Shown: positions 14,501 to 29,400 of the stretch, piece by piece | Position numbering within the stretch: the stretch's first letter is position 1 | Layout of the letters: every line of letters begins with the position of its first letter | NCBI GenBank assembly: GCA_030533445.1 | Contig: CM060064.1 | Span: 20,109,626 to 20,173,625 of the forward strand | DNA length: 64,000 nt | Direction of reading: 5' to 3' | DNA from: Cyprinodon diabolis | Taxonomy: Eukaryota; Chordata; Actinopteri; Cyprinodontiformes; Cyprinodontidae | Notes under the pieces: generated by a model | The model's database searches: none | The model's input: the letters and a program-made list of their open reading frames with translations, nothing else | What the model was told of the DNA's origin: nothing | Made by a program: the position numbers and the translations under genes

Positions 14501-17377
14501 ACTTTTTTTATTTTTTCACTGTTCCTAATCCTCTTCCGTAGATTTCGCGGGTGTTTTATGTTATATTAAATATATTAGTTATGTTAGTGTAGATATTTAT
14601 AGGCATATATGTGGACTTATCTAATAGGGAGAGAAAGGGAGAGAGGGGAAACTGAGATCAAAATAAAAATTAAGGTTCTAAGAAGCCTCTATTTAGTGTA
14701 ACTTAATAAAAGACTTGTACCAAAAGAGTTGCTGTTCAGAAAAGTTGTTCAACACATTACTATTGGGTGTGTGATATAAATGCATTCTACATTTTATATT
14801 TAATCATGAGAAATATTCAAAACAGCATATAATGTGTCTTTCACTTCTCAACTTTGCAGACCTTTCATCTAGCCTATCATCTTAAATCAAAACACTTTTA
14901 AATGTGTGATCCAGCACAAATAAAAGGGAAAAAGTTTTGGTGTGAATATTTTTATAGGGCACTTTATGTTTAGATATCTAATGCTGATCTATAATCAATC
15001 TAATTGCCTTCTCTAAGAGGGATGGCCTCCTATCATCCCTTTAACACCACTAATGGTGCTGCTGTTGGCTCAGGTCTGATTACATTTACAGGCCAACTGC
15101 CTCTTTACAGTGCAGCCAACTTTCTCACATTACAACCAGTGGTTTGCTGTCAGCATCCCACTGCTGGGAGGTTATAGGGAAAAGCAAAGGCAGCAAACTG
15201 CTTAACAGCAGACATTACACAGATAAAAAAGGAAAGGTTTAGCGAGTACCTATATAGTGAGACAAATGAAGCAGCTGAAGCCTACTGATACTGTGGAGGC
15301 CATAGAGGAAACAGGCCCGTATAAATCAGTTCACACAGGCAGAAAGATGGAAACTACCACTATTTCGAGTCAGGCATTGCTATTGATGAGCCTTACCGAA
15401 AAATAAATTGTAAGACTGAGGTAGCATAATTCAGAGAAATGTCTGTAGTGCTTTCTTCTCTGCTTGAACTACTTGATGTTTCTTTTTATGCATTTAATTC
15501 ATGCAGATTTAACTTATTAAAAACACCATTCATGCACAAGAGGTAATGTTTCCTGGCAAAGTACACAGTGGCAGCAAATGAGCAAGTTAATCGAATGCAG
15601 CTCAGCAACTTATAAGTCCCTCCAGAAAGTAAAGATTGACTCACTAGGGGAAAAGAGTTCCTTCTCACTCTCCTAAACTTTTAAATAGATAAAAGGCTGC
15701 AGCCAAGAGTTTCTCAGGGGAGTGACAAATTAAAAAGGGGTAAAGAAAACAGCTACTGTGCTATATAAAGTAAGGCAGAATTGGCACTTTTCTCTTAATA
15801 AGCAAAAACATGAATAAAGTTTATCGATCCAAGTGTCAACTTAAGAGGAACAGTGAATTTAATTACTTCTTTCTTCAAATGCAGAAATGTCATAATAATA
15901 GCAAAATTAACATAACCCATATTAATACATATGAAAGCTTAACAATTAGCAAGCAAAACATTTGAATTGCTGAAACTATGTTAATTCTGTTGGGATTTTT
16001 AGCTTTCCCAAAATTGCTTCCTAGGTTCCAAATGTATTCACATTTTTAGTTCAAGAATTTGCTTTGCATTATTTACCCACTAAGAATTTGTTTTACATAG
16101 AAATCTAAGAAAAAAAAAAGTTTAAAAAGCCTCACAAACATCTACAAATAAATAATGGTACTATGACACAGCATATCATTTGGCTTCATCTAAGCCTATT
16201 GTTAGCATCCTCTACTCTTGCATCAACCTGAATATAATCCTAAATTACTTTACATCCATCAACATTCTCTGCACAGCACCAACCCATCCCCTCCTGGCCT
16301 CTCTAAATCTGTCTGCAGGTAAATGGAACAAAAAACAGAATGGATACAGGCAATCCATGTATTTTTCTACAGAAACCTTTTCTGAAGAATCTGACAAATA
16401 ACAAAATAAGGGAATATTACATAGATAAAAAAAAATGTTTATTCTCTTGGAAAAGTGCTCAAATTGAATGAGTTTTGAAAGCTGGTAGATAAAACTGAGG
16501 CCAAGTAATGGGGAGAGTTTCTGTATAAAATAAACAACCACAAAACAACAAAAGTTAATGCATAAATGACTCACCTCATAAAATACAAAAGCAATGCAGA
16601 CATTTACATATAACAGTACAGTAGATAACTCGCATACCTTTAATACCTCTATAGCACTTTCAGTGTTCCTCTCGTCTCCCTATACATGCATAGTCTGCCT
16701 TGCCTGGCCAGATCTTTTTTTTTTTTTTTTTTTTTTACTCTGCAGGCTTTTATGTATCTGCTACCTACTTGACGATGTCATCTGCAAACATCATAATCGT
16801 TACCCTTTTTATCACCATTTCCACCAAAACTTGCCTGAGAGCTGATGAGAGCCTGAGGGTCTGTTTAAGATGCAGGTAAAATCCCCACTTGGACACTGAA
16901 GCGACTCTCTCACTCTGACGCATCCATTCCAACTACCTTAGTAGTATAGCTCGTACCTTAGCCACTATATTATCCTAATACTCTTTCACCACTCCCTTGA
17001 AGCAAGTTTTTTTTTTTTTTTTGGCTTTCAAAAATTAAGTCACTGGCAGAAGCTAATGAAGGTAAAAACTGTACATTTCAGGCAAATGTATCACTGCATC
17101 TCTGTTTAAACACAAGCAAAAGATTTAGACACTGATTAGAGTTGACATAGCTGAGAATAAGGTCATTTGACAAACCTGGGTGCCATCTGGTCCAATCAGA
17201 TCTAATGAGCCCATTGTGCTGTACAGAAAGCGTGTGATCTTCATGAAGTTGTCATCCCCGATAGACCAAGAGCCATCAACCAAAAATGCCAGGTCAGCCT
17301 TGGCTTCCTTACATACTGGACAAATATGACAGTCAAACAGAAAAACTTAGTCAGGTCTTTATTTTAAATCCATCATC

Positions 17378-17444
<67 letters not shown>

Positions 17445-20400
17445 ACTTTCAAAAAGAGCAGAAGTCAGACAAAGACAAAGCATAATTAGAATATTAACAG
17501 GCTGTCTAATATATTCTGTCTGATTAGATATTCAAAGTAGGAATCAGATCAAAGACACATCTTCAATAAAAGGCTAAATGTGTAAGGACCAGACTTTGAA
17601 AACAGTCTAAACGTAAAAGTCAAAAGATAGATTAACGATGTGCAATCATTTCAAAACTCACAGAAGTAACCTATTTAATGGGTTTATGTATTTCATGTCC
17701 TATCCTGCTAGCAACTTAGTCCGGTTCTTGGCCTCGCAGCTACTTTGCTCTCTGATTTTATTCTTCTCAGGTTTCTCAATTACTCCCAGAAGCCATATCA
17801 TAGCAGCTGTAAAGTTGTTCAGGGTTTTTAAAGGCTTTTCATTCTCGAAGTCACCAAATTCCAAGCAGTGTTTATGACCCTAACGGCGTCGATAAATTTC
17901 AGGGAAAACATGAAAAATGTCGGCACTTCTGAAGCAACAGAAGAGCATAGTACAGGAGAACCTTGATGGCTCAATAATTTTTCCACTTTCTTTTTGAACT
18001 ACTATATCAGCCTCCTCTCCAAGCTTCTCTGTTTCTACTTTCTGCAGACAGATATTTGTGTTTATTTTTTTCTAACCTCAGCTTCTTTTCAGTCATGTGC
18101 TTTTGGTGCAAAAACCCCTTGCACTAAATTCTCACTCACCCTTTTTTATTGTTCTAAACACAGATGGCATGCTGTTTGACATGGAGGCATGTCTGACAAA
18201 GGTCAGAAAGTTAAACAGGAATGCCTAAAGACGGGCTCAGCAGGTGTGCCGGTTAAGGTCTGAGGGCTCTATAGGGTAATGCGACCTTTAAAAGGAGAAC
18301 TAATCTTTTGGGTGAGAGTTCAAATCTTTCCTAAGGTTGTTTGTTATTTTTTATGTGAAATAAATCAGTTGACTTTAACTATAGTACAACATAACAAGTT
18401 AGAGTTACTGTAAACCTATGCTCAGTGATTATGATTAAACAGGTTAAACTTGATATGCTTTTAGTGGAAATTATTTATGTTATAGATATTACAGCAGTAA
18501 CCCTTAAAAAATATTGTCAAGGTTGTTAAAGATTCTTTTGTCAGAAGGAAAAGTTTTCCAGGAACCCAACTTCAGTACAAAGTCACTCAGTATTTCAGGT
18601 CACAGAGGGATATACTGTTCTGAAATGCTTCCTCTACTGTGCAAATGTCACTTTATTAAAGGTATAGAGGATGATCTTTTATTCCGGGTGGATCATCTAA
18701 ATAAGTGGTCCTCCTAAATGTCAATCATACTGGTGAAATGTTTATGTAAGGCCTCCTACGTGCTCACTACGAACTATCTTTTTTTTCACATGCGCACTTT
18801 AAGTCTTATATCTATGGTGAGCTACGGTTCCAGAGAGTCATTAAAGCTCACTTTTCTCACCGCGGTCAGTTGAAAATGGCAGAGGGTCATAAGAGAAGAC
18901 GTGTCTATGAAGTGTGTGAGAAGAAAAGAAAGGCCTCAGAAGAGGCAACTATAACCCAGAATGCTTTGCGCGAAGAGTTCTCCTCACAAAGCATAACAGT
19001 ATTTAATGTCACAGCGGCATGCTGTTGCCATAGGCTATCACTAGCAGCGACTAATAACAAAGATGGCGAATGCAACGCGCAGTGGAGGAGGAGTTACGTG
19101 ATTAATGGAGAAAAAAGCAATGATCATCGGTCTTAAAGGTCAGTTAACTGATTTTGTCCACTATATATTGCCCAGTGTATGTGGACACAGTAAGCTTGTA
19201 TGAACTATAAGAATAGCAAATTTTATACAAGGCGTGCACAAGGAGAAATGGGCATGTGCGTGCTCATGCATACGCATTTATTTTTTTGGTGGAGAGGGAG
19301 GGTCTTTTGAAAAATCCTCCACAATACCTTTAAGTCATTTAGGTTTGTTTGATTTAAAACAACGATCTATTAATACATGCAAATCTTCACCCAACCATAC
19401 TGCCATGCTGTAGATGCAGCAACTTTCTCTGAAGACTGAGCGATGACTGTCCTGCTGGTTTTCTGTTATCTTTAAATTCTGATCATTTACATATCTGTTA
19501 AGTTGTTTTGCTGTATCAGAGCCAATATTTCTCCAAGCAGAACATGAGTTATCCAAGCTAAGTTTTTGATTAGCTGCACCAACACATCTGGAAATAACTG
19601 TAATAACTATCTTTTAAATCATCTAGTAATGATGCTTGTATAGAAGTTTATTTCCTTACATCTTTCATATTATCCTGTGATTTGCTCAACTGTCTGAAAT
19701 GTTTATTACTGTTCTGTGCTTGTAAAGCCACTAATAACTTAAGTCTCTTTTAACATCTTACTATGTGAAAAACAACATTCCTAAAGAGATCAAAAAGGTA
19801 TCTAATCATCTTTCCACCATTTCCCCTAAGGACATATGTGATTGAGGATCACAAAAACCTATTAACTTATAAAGTAAATGAGAATTTATTGAAAAAATAT
19901 AAGTTCCTTAGATTAAATTTCTTCCATCTTAATAAATAAACTTAAGCTAGAAGTTTAATATTTCCCCAATATTCAACTTTTACTATTGTATGAATATCAG
20001 TTAAATAAAAAGATTTTTCACTCATCTTTATTGGGGTATTAGCAAGAGTGCTGCCTTCATTAGAAAGTGATTGGTTTGATGACTCAGTCTGCTTTAAATA
20101 CAACTGCTTGCAAAATCACAGCTGAAGCTCAGTATAAACTCGACTAAAACACATGAAAATGTTTCTGTTTAAAGTACTGCACCCATGAAATAGACCGTTC
20201 TTCTTGTTGCAGTTAAATGTACCTTCTTTAGCAGGTGGGATGGTGGGAGTGGGCTCTGTGGTGGGTGGTTCAGTCGGAGCCTGAGTGGGCTCTGGTACTA
20301 AATTAGTAAAAACACAAGGAAGAAAGGCAAGAAAATACAGCAATGTTATCAGGAAATTCTGTCAGAGTTTATGTGCAAATAAAAACTCAAATAACATAGG

Positions 20401-23400
20401 CCTATATGTGCACCAAAATATAAACTAAATAGCATTGAAGGAGAGCTTTCTAATCAAACTAAAAGCTTTCTAGTTTTTAAGCATTAACAGAAGAGTTCCA
20501 TCCTTTTCTAGAAATAAAAAATACAGGAAAATATATATATAGTTCATAAAGTATCCAGCAGGAGTATTTCTCTTCAAACAACCAGTCAATATCTTAACTA
20601 GCCTTAAAGTATCCAACACATTCAATATTAGCTAAAAACAATATAGCTGATATATTACATGGAAACGGTTAGACAGAGAAAGTACTTTATTTTCACCATT
20701 CTGGGGCTAGCTCTGAGATAGAAATAAATATAGTAACTGGTTTAAATTAATGCAGTATATCAGTTTAATACCCCAAAGCCTTTCAAGTGAACTTAGAGTG
20801 GATGCTGATAAAAATATTCAGACATTAACTTTTGCAGAAGTAGAAACTGGGACTATTCAACCACTGCTGACACCAAACCCTTGAGCTACCTGCCAAATCA
20901 AATCACCAGTCGTCTTCTGTATCAAAGTAGGGATGTGAGTATACGATTCCACATTTACAAGGTAAGTGCCCCTTTTTCAAGGAGATGTAAAATCCAGCTC
21001 AGTATACTTGAAGAGCAATGACCTGTAGCAGCAGAATTCATCTTCTCAAACATAGACAAAGATGTGAAAAACTAAAAGGCAAAAAAAGACTTTGCAGAGT
21101 TGAGATGAGTGCATGGGAGAGAGATGCTAAAGGGGTCTTGGAGAAAACGAGCTTCAATGAGAGTGAGTCATGGTTGATGAATAGGTTTAAAGGCATATTT
21201 TTGGTTTCTTACAATAAAAGCATGCATACATACATGTCATGTCAGTAATAGATACAGATGGTCCTTCCATCTCTTGCAGTTGAGTGTTTATACTGATCTG
21301 GTACTGGCTGCTGGGTGTGAGCTCATAGAAACAGTGGTGCGAAGCTGAACCTCCCAGGGTTAGTTCTTGTCTCTGACCATCTGAAGGCAGAAAAAGTGAA
21401 AGAAATTATTAAAACTCAGATGAAGATATTTTGCAAGAAATATTCTCCTAAGTCTTGTCCTGGATTATGTTTAAAACTGGAAGGCAAAACCCATTAAGGT
21501 AACCTGATGAGGCAGCAACCCTTGTAGGTTGACTACAGAACAAAAACAATAAGTGGATAAAAAAAAGACCCTTAGTGCATACTGTTTCACACCCTGTATC
21601 TTAAATTATTTATTATTTTTTTGTAAAAGTTTTGTGAGATCTTAACTTTTCTTTTAAAAGATGCTCAATCCCCGATAAGTTAAAATTTGTCAATTCTGAT
21701 ATGCATAAAAGACCCTCAACAATAGGGTACACAATCCTTTGGGGAAGACTTATCCACTGTTATTTTGAGGCCGGATTAAATAATGAACACATTTAAATCT
21801 GTGCTTGGCAGAAGATCAGAACTGCTGTCAAGCCAGCATCACCATCGAAAATTATGTTCAAGTCAGTCCTCACAGGGTTTTGTAAACAATGTGAACGCAA
21901 TAAATTACAGCAGTGAACCTGGCATGGACAGATTAAATAGCTATTTTAACCCCTTTGATTATTTGAACACGAAAGTGAAACGCTGTTTTTACTAACATAC
22001 CATTGTCATCTCTGCTCCTAAAGTACTGCATGAAATGCATAAAAGTTATAGAAGTGATAAGGGCAATAGAACAAAAATTTTTACCATTGTGTGTCCTTGT
22101 TCTAAAAGAAAAACTCTGACCAGTGCATCGCTATTCATAAACTAAAATTGCAACCTAATCCTTCTGCTCTTCTCATTTTAAGAAGGTCAACATTTTACAA
22201 TAACCATCATAAACATGATAATGTTGGATAATCACTTAGAAACTCCATCTAAACCATTCATAAAAGGTAAACTTACTGATATGCATTGCCAATCCATGTT
22301 AGTTGATCCCTAAATCTAACATTGGTGGGCTTTCTGCCTACTCCTACTTCTGACTTTGATTTATATGGAGCTGCCATGTTAGTTGAACCCTAACCCGATC
22401 ATCAGTGGACTTTATATATGACTTAGTTACCTTTTAAAAATGGTTTAGATGCAGATATTTATATATATTAATCAAACATCACTAAACTATCTGTTAATGA
22501 TTAATAAATGGACTATTCACCATTTATAAATGATGGTTTTCATGATTATTTTCAAGTGTAACTGTGAGAAGTAAACTTGTGACTCAGCCTTGTCCAGGCA
22601 GGAGGGAGAGAAAAAAGGGATAAATTATGATAATAAATATTAAGATTTCCTTTCATGATGTAGCATGATGTTTGTCCAAAACAAGTGGCTCATTTATTCT
22701 AGTGCTCTCTAAAGCTGCAGTAATATCTAAAATCATTGCTGTGAAATATGCTGTAATATATCATGGCAATAGCAGAAGTATTTATACCTTATTATTTTTT
22801 TTATATTTTCTCATTGCATCAAGTTAAATTTAACTTCATTGAATTTTATGTAACTGACCAATATAAAATATCACAAAATAGACTATGGTAAGTTAAATGA
22901 CACATAGCTTACAAATAGAAATCAGAACACTGTGCTGTAACACTTTGTAAAACAACCATTTTGTGCTCTAATGCAGTTGAAAGTCTCCTAGGTTATGGCT
23001 CTGCCCAAATGGCATGTCAAGAAAAAGCTAAGTCGAACTGGATGTGAGGTGTCCAGCAGTTTTATAACTATGGGTTCTTAATTTGATTTAGGTGTGGGAT
23101 TTGAATAAGACAAAGATGCGTTGATCTAAATCTTTCCATTGTAGCTCTCCCCGAGTATTTAGGTTTAACTATGACATGTTAAACTCTCCCTTCCAAAAAC
23201 AGCATCGTCATAGCAGTAATGTGCAATTTTCCTTTCCTTTTCTTTCAAGCGTACTGTTTAGCATCAAAAAAACGTTCAGTTTTCTTCTTATCCGAAAAGA
23301 GCACCTTCTTGTTTATTGTTTCCTGCATGTAAACGTTAAACAGGCCTTCTCTTTCAACATTCAAATATATACGTCTTGGCTATATAAAATAATTGACGTT

Positions 23401-26400
23401 AGCAGTAATTAGTTTTTTAATTGAATCCTGAGTTCCGGCTTTGGGTGGTCTCATTTAGTACAGGTTTGCAGACTCATACTGTAGGTGTAGGATCTGCTGT
23501 AGCATGTCTGCAGCATCAGTAACATGTTGAGAAACTGCTATTGTACTTTATAGGTTTACAGCACTTTTATGAACAGAAAAGTTAATAAAAACAGTTTCAG
23601 AGGTCAACTCTCTACAGTAGAGAAACATATAATAAAGACTGTAAAATTCTACTCATGGTCATTAAAATGCTTGTTTAATCATTTGTCATAAAAAGAATAT
23701 GCACAAATAAAGGAACCATGATTTGTGTAAAAAAAAAAAAGATATGGGACAAAGTTGGCTCAGATGGAAAGTCTGTTGAGGTATTTACCTACTGTAGAGG
23801 AACTATTATAGTATATTATCAGTTGAAATTAGATGCTGTACAATTAGGAACGACTATTTTCCTCACTGCCTGACTTTAAATGAGACATTTTGGCTTTAGC
23901 TTTACTGTAGGTGAGTTGGGATCAAAATGAATTTCTCATTATTGGATGTCAAAATAATCGGGGAGGGAACTTGATAAACAGCGTTCTACTACTGACAAAG
24001 TAGAATTTTACATAAAGCAAGATAATTTGGTGGGTGTAAAGAAATCAGTCAATGTTTCAGGCAGAGAACTCTGGCCATTATTCCCAAAGCAACATTAATT
24101 ATTATTATTTAATTAGTATTTTTTGGAGGCTTAACCAGGCATCTGATCAGACCTGAAGTGTTTGGCCATAATGACCAATGTTACATTTGGATGAAAAGGT
24201 GTTAAATAAGATTAACCTTCTGTGTCTTGTTAAGAGTAAACTTAGACGAGACATATCACGTGTGTTTTGAATTTTCGGCCCTGGGTTTATTTTATTAGCT
24301 TATTTTGGTTTCAAGTTTTATGGTTCTTGTGCTTTTTTTGCACATGTTTTATGGTTTATGTTCACTCTTGTGCTAAATCAGGCTTTGTTGAAGTTGTTTC
24401 CCTCTTCATCACATTTTATCTCTATAGCCAGCCTCTTAGTCACTGCTGGCCTCCAGCGTCCCATCTGTCTCCATTCAGTCACTGAGACTCTAAAGCTTTT
24501 TAAACTTTTCAAGGGATCACATCTCAGGAGGTAAGATTTTTGTTTTGTAACTAGTGGGTTGCCGGTTTGAGCCGTGTGTCTTCAGGCAAGTCCTCAGGCA
24601 AGTTACTTCACCTGCCTTGCAGGCAAATGGACAAGCCCTAACATGTATGGTAGCCTCACTTCAGTCAGTCTGCCTATAGTGTAGCTTGCCACTATCAGTG
24701 TGTGAATATATCAATTTGTCTAAGTCAAATAGAAATATCATCTTAAAAAAGGAATTCCTAAATATCATTTTGTACACACGGTTGTATAGAAGCAGACACT
24801 GGTTTGCACAAGACACATTAATATGGACACATAAGAAGGGTATAACCTCATAATGCTTAATGATGGAGAAAATATGTCTCTTTTTACACTAATGTTAATC
24901 AACAAAAAGATTTTTGCAGCTTATAGTCAAAAGCTAGACATTTAAATATGTTTAAAAACCTTTTAATTAATCAAATAAGCTGAAATTCCATTGGAAATTC
25001 TTACTTTTTATCATATGGAAACGTTTACTGAATTGAAACCAGTTGTTACAGATATCCATAGGTTGATTAAGCCAGTGCAATGTCATTGAATTTCATCCAG
25101 TTACAGAACCTTTACTAAGACTAAAGTCTTCCTACTACCTCCAGTTGCTAATTTTCAACTACCAGTTGACATTTTTACTCTGCATGCAGCGAAAACCTTT
25201 TTAAAGGTTAGAAACAAAAAGGTTTTTTATTCCCAAGAAAAAGATCGCTAAATACTTTTTAAAAACTAATTATATAATGTATAAGGTTTCTTACACATTG
25301 CTTAAAATATATTTGTTTCATAGTTTCAGTTTCATCTAAATAAAAAAAGATAAAAAAAAACATTCTAAAACTGAAAAGCAAAGAGCTTTCAAAAAGCTGG
25401 TAAACTAACAGAGGTAAGTCTACTTACTGAGGGTGGACTGTATGGAGAGCCGATATGAGGTGGCATGTAGAAGAGGCTGCCACTGAACACACATGCTCTT
25501 AGGATGCACCTGATAGGTCGACAGGCCAGAAACACCAAGGAACACTGGAGTGAGAAACAGATTCGACATGCACCTTTAAACTTCTGGGAGAAAAGATGTG
25601 CATCTCTTACACACAGACATGGACCAGTTAATGATAAATAACTTTTCCTACATGTGATAAAACAGAAAAAGCAAAACAATACATACGTTTATGATAAGCT
25701 GATGGTCTACTTGATAAAATGGTAACAATGGGTTTGCAATACTTAGCAAGGAAGTAATTTGATTTTGGCATTTTACAAGCTTGGATAAGAACAGGAACAT
25801 TTTACAGCCTTTTCTTAGGTTGTATCCATCAATTCCTCGCACCTGTCCATCAATGTTCATTTAAATGTCTAAATTCATTCATAACTTTATAGTGCTACAC
25901 AACAAAGGTTTCAGAAATGTGGAATTTAGAGTAATCGAATATATGACATTTTTACAGTACTATGAATATATATGCTTGAATGTCACTGTCCTTTTTTCTA
26001 TTTACACAATCAGAAATTAGGGGTTGTCAGGTCCAATTGACCTTGGTTGCATTTTTTACAGCTAGAAATTGTATGCAACTCAAAAAAATTTTAACTATTC
26101 AAACTGTAATACATTAATCAAGGAGGAACACCTTGCACTTACTCTCTTTGCTCTTTTGACATACATAGGTGCAGTTCCTACATTAGTTCTCCTATAAATC
26201 CCTTCGTCATGTCTGTTAACCCTTTAGCAAATATTTATCAGCCAACCACTGCATCTTATTCTTTAAATATTGCTTTACCTTGTACCTTCAACACTATATG
26301 TTGGCTTAATCTTCCTCAACATCCAGTTTATCTTCTACATCCTTTATCTGTCAGTGTTTATACTAGGTGTTAAGCAGCTCTGAAGTCTGACATGCATTTG

Positions 26401-29400
26401 AAGGATAAAACAAAGAAAAAGACAAGTCATATACAGTATATTGTGCATCTAAATTATCTGATTCAAAGGCCTCTTTAAATAAGATGCAGTGAAAAAAAAT
26501 CTACTTTTATACAGCACAGAACTTTGTTACCTCACAAAATTAACCTAACAGACAACCTTTTCCAGAATCTCTTAAAACTGACAAGTATGGTAAGGTGTGG
26601 CCTACCCCTTATTTACTGAAAATAAGATTTAACTTCTTAAGCTGTTTCCTAGTAATTATAATATGGTTCATTTTCATTTTAAAAGTTAGTTTTCTCACTG
26701 TAAGCATAAAGCAGATGTCATGTCACTGGTAAAGCCAGAATTTATTTTTCCAATTATTGAAAATTTGCTTTCTCAGACATTTATGGTATTACTATAACTC
26801 TTTTAAGCTAATGCCAGGTGGCTTTTGTATTTTTCTTCTAACACAAGAAAAGGCCTCCCATTTTGAGCCCATTATGGCAATGGTAACAGCCTCATAATCT
26901 GGCTTACAGGTTTCAAAGATAAATGAGGCCTGTGGTGAGTTGGGTATTGCTAACAGATGGTTAAGTTGTCAAAATATATTTGAGTTTTTTTTTTTTTTTA
27001 CGAGTTCAGAGGTAGTCCTGTAGTAACAGTTTTTTGCTCTTTACAATTTCTCATTGCTACACAGCTGTTCCTTGTTTTTCAGAAAACCTTCCTCCTAGCA
27101 TTTGATCCGTTCCATCTTCCTCCTTAAGCTTTTCTTGTTGTTCTACTATTTCAACACCTTTCGATTTTTTTTCTGTGGTGGTGTAATAAAATTCTGCTTA
27201 GTTCATTCTGAGGTTAGTGCCATAACTAGATATTTTTCATCATGCAACTGACCGTTACACATTTATTGACAAATAAAAAAATTAACTCATAAGCAACAAC
27301 ATTGAAATACAAAAAATACATAATATACAATGCCTTTAACTTTTAAAGTGAATTTTTACAGTAGTCATAATACTATACAACCAAACGGGTGGTAAAAAAA
27401 ACAACCACCTTGTAGGCTCCTCTGATACTGATAAAGTCACACACCTTTTAACATGTATGTAAATTAAATGTTCATGTGTTTACTTTAATCTTAACTTAAT
27501 TACATGATAGAGAAATTATGGAATTGCTTCCAATTAAATAACTTAACAGGAGAAATTAATCACATTATTAGTGTGTGCAATTTGAGAGATTAATAAACAT
27601 AACAGTGGACAATGATTACATGTTAAACAGCTCATAAAGGTTTATGGTTAATATATGGCTCACGCCAAATAAAATCATAAAGCATGTATTCATATTAATA
27701 CTGCATAGTTAATAAGTAATGCAAATGGCAAATTTGACTTCTGGGAGAGATTATAGTTCAAGTTTTACTAAATGTATTGTTCAACCTTTAACTCTTTCTC
27801 AGTTTGGAGAGCACTTAACACTTTCTTACTTTTTTAAAAGAAATAAAAAAATATGGAAACTGGATTGGCCACAGACCAAAGCGCTTTCTAAGATTAAAAC
27901 ACATTTATGTTTCTTTAAAAGCTACAGCGTCTCAATAAAGTCATTTTTTATTTTGCATAGTGCTCTGAGAAATTTATTTGGAGCAAACAAGTCTTTTGGC
28001 TTTCATTGTTTCCAAGATTTAATTGTAGCGAGAGAACCCAGGGGATATATATTACAACACCCATATTACTACACTGCAAAGTGAATAATAAATTAGTTCC
28101 TCCCATGAATTGTAACCAATACCTGTGTAACATGAGCAGATCTAATACGTCTGAGAATTTAGCACAGCACAGAGAACTGCATTCAGAGGATACGTATTTA
28201 GTGTTGTGTTGCTGCCAGAGATGATAAACAAATCAGAAAGTCATGTAAATACATGTGCAGACAGATGTATGAGGAGATGGTCAAAAATTGGATATGATTT
28301 TAAAAACAAGATAATAAACAAAATAAACAAAGATAAGCTAAAACAACAACAAAATTGTGGTTATAGTTTTACACTGGGAGGGCTGAAAGGGAAAATCAGT
28401 GAGAGATAAATGTATGATGTATGAAATGCAGTAATGTGCGTACATTATCTTTTTATCAAATATCTTACCATTTCATGAATTCTTCATCTCTTTGTTTTAG
28501 ACGAGAGGAATGAAATTCTCTCTGCTGGGTCTTATTCAAACCACTGATATGCAAAATCTATATGCAAAAAGGGATTGTTCTCAATTTCGGAAAAGAAAAT
28601 ATCAATATCCTTCTGCTACACTGCCGGTTTGCTAAAGTTTCAATGGGAATTAGTGAGCATGATATAAGAAGGCAATTAATTGCATGTTACATTCATACTT
28701 TTCTTAAACTAAAATATCTGCTGTATCACAAAATTGCTCATATTAGCTTATCTGGGGCAAATAACTTGTTTTTTAAAAGGTTTCATATTCATCCCTCAGC
28801 TTAATGCTGGGAAATTTTTCTTTAGTTTGGGCAAGAAGGCTGGTCAGCACTGAGGGAAGGATGAATGAAGGTTAGGGCAAGGGATTCCTCATCATAAATC
28901 TTAAGATGCAACAGATTTGAGACTGTAGTGAAGGGTTTATCTTCATGCAGAATGACACTAACAAGAGCCAGAGAAAATAGAATGGTTTAAATCCAACACA
29001 TTCATGTCAGAGAATGCCTGAGTAAAGATATAAATCTGATTAAAAATCTGTACCAAAAACTGCAAAGCTATTAAATAAATATCCATAAAATATCTATCAA
29101 TCTTCTTCTGCATAGGCAAGGTCAGATCCTGGGGGTAGCAGCCTAAGTAGGGAGACCCAGACTAAATCAAGAGCTTCGGCTTTTGACTCAGCTCTCTCTT
29201 CATCAAGATAGACGGATACAGTGACTGCCTCACTGTAGTTACCCTCCTGCTCCATTCTTCCCTCATTCCCTCACAAAAACGAGCCACTAGTGCCGCAAAA
29301 ATTAAAAAAATAAGAAAATAAATAAATTTGACTTAATTCTAACACTTTATTACAACCACCTTATTTATGCTTGTGCATTAATGTGAATATTGTTGAGGTA

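Noticed and set aside
16709..16736. Poly-T run as a LINE or processed-pseudogene tail
   Set aside because: No coding or LINE sequence precedes it on either strand and no target duplication was found.
18236..18346. Possible tRNA (A-box-like TGCCGGTTAAGG and T-arm-like GAGAGTTCAAATCTTTC)
   Set aside because: The T-arm pairs, but no acceptor stem or clear anticodon arm can be drawn. At best it is a tRNA-like pseudogene or a SINE head.
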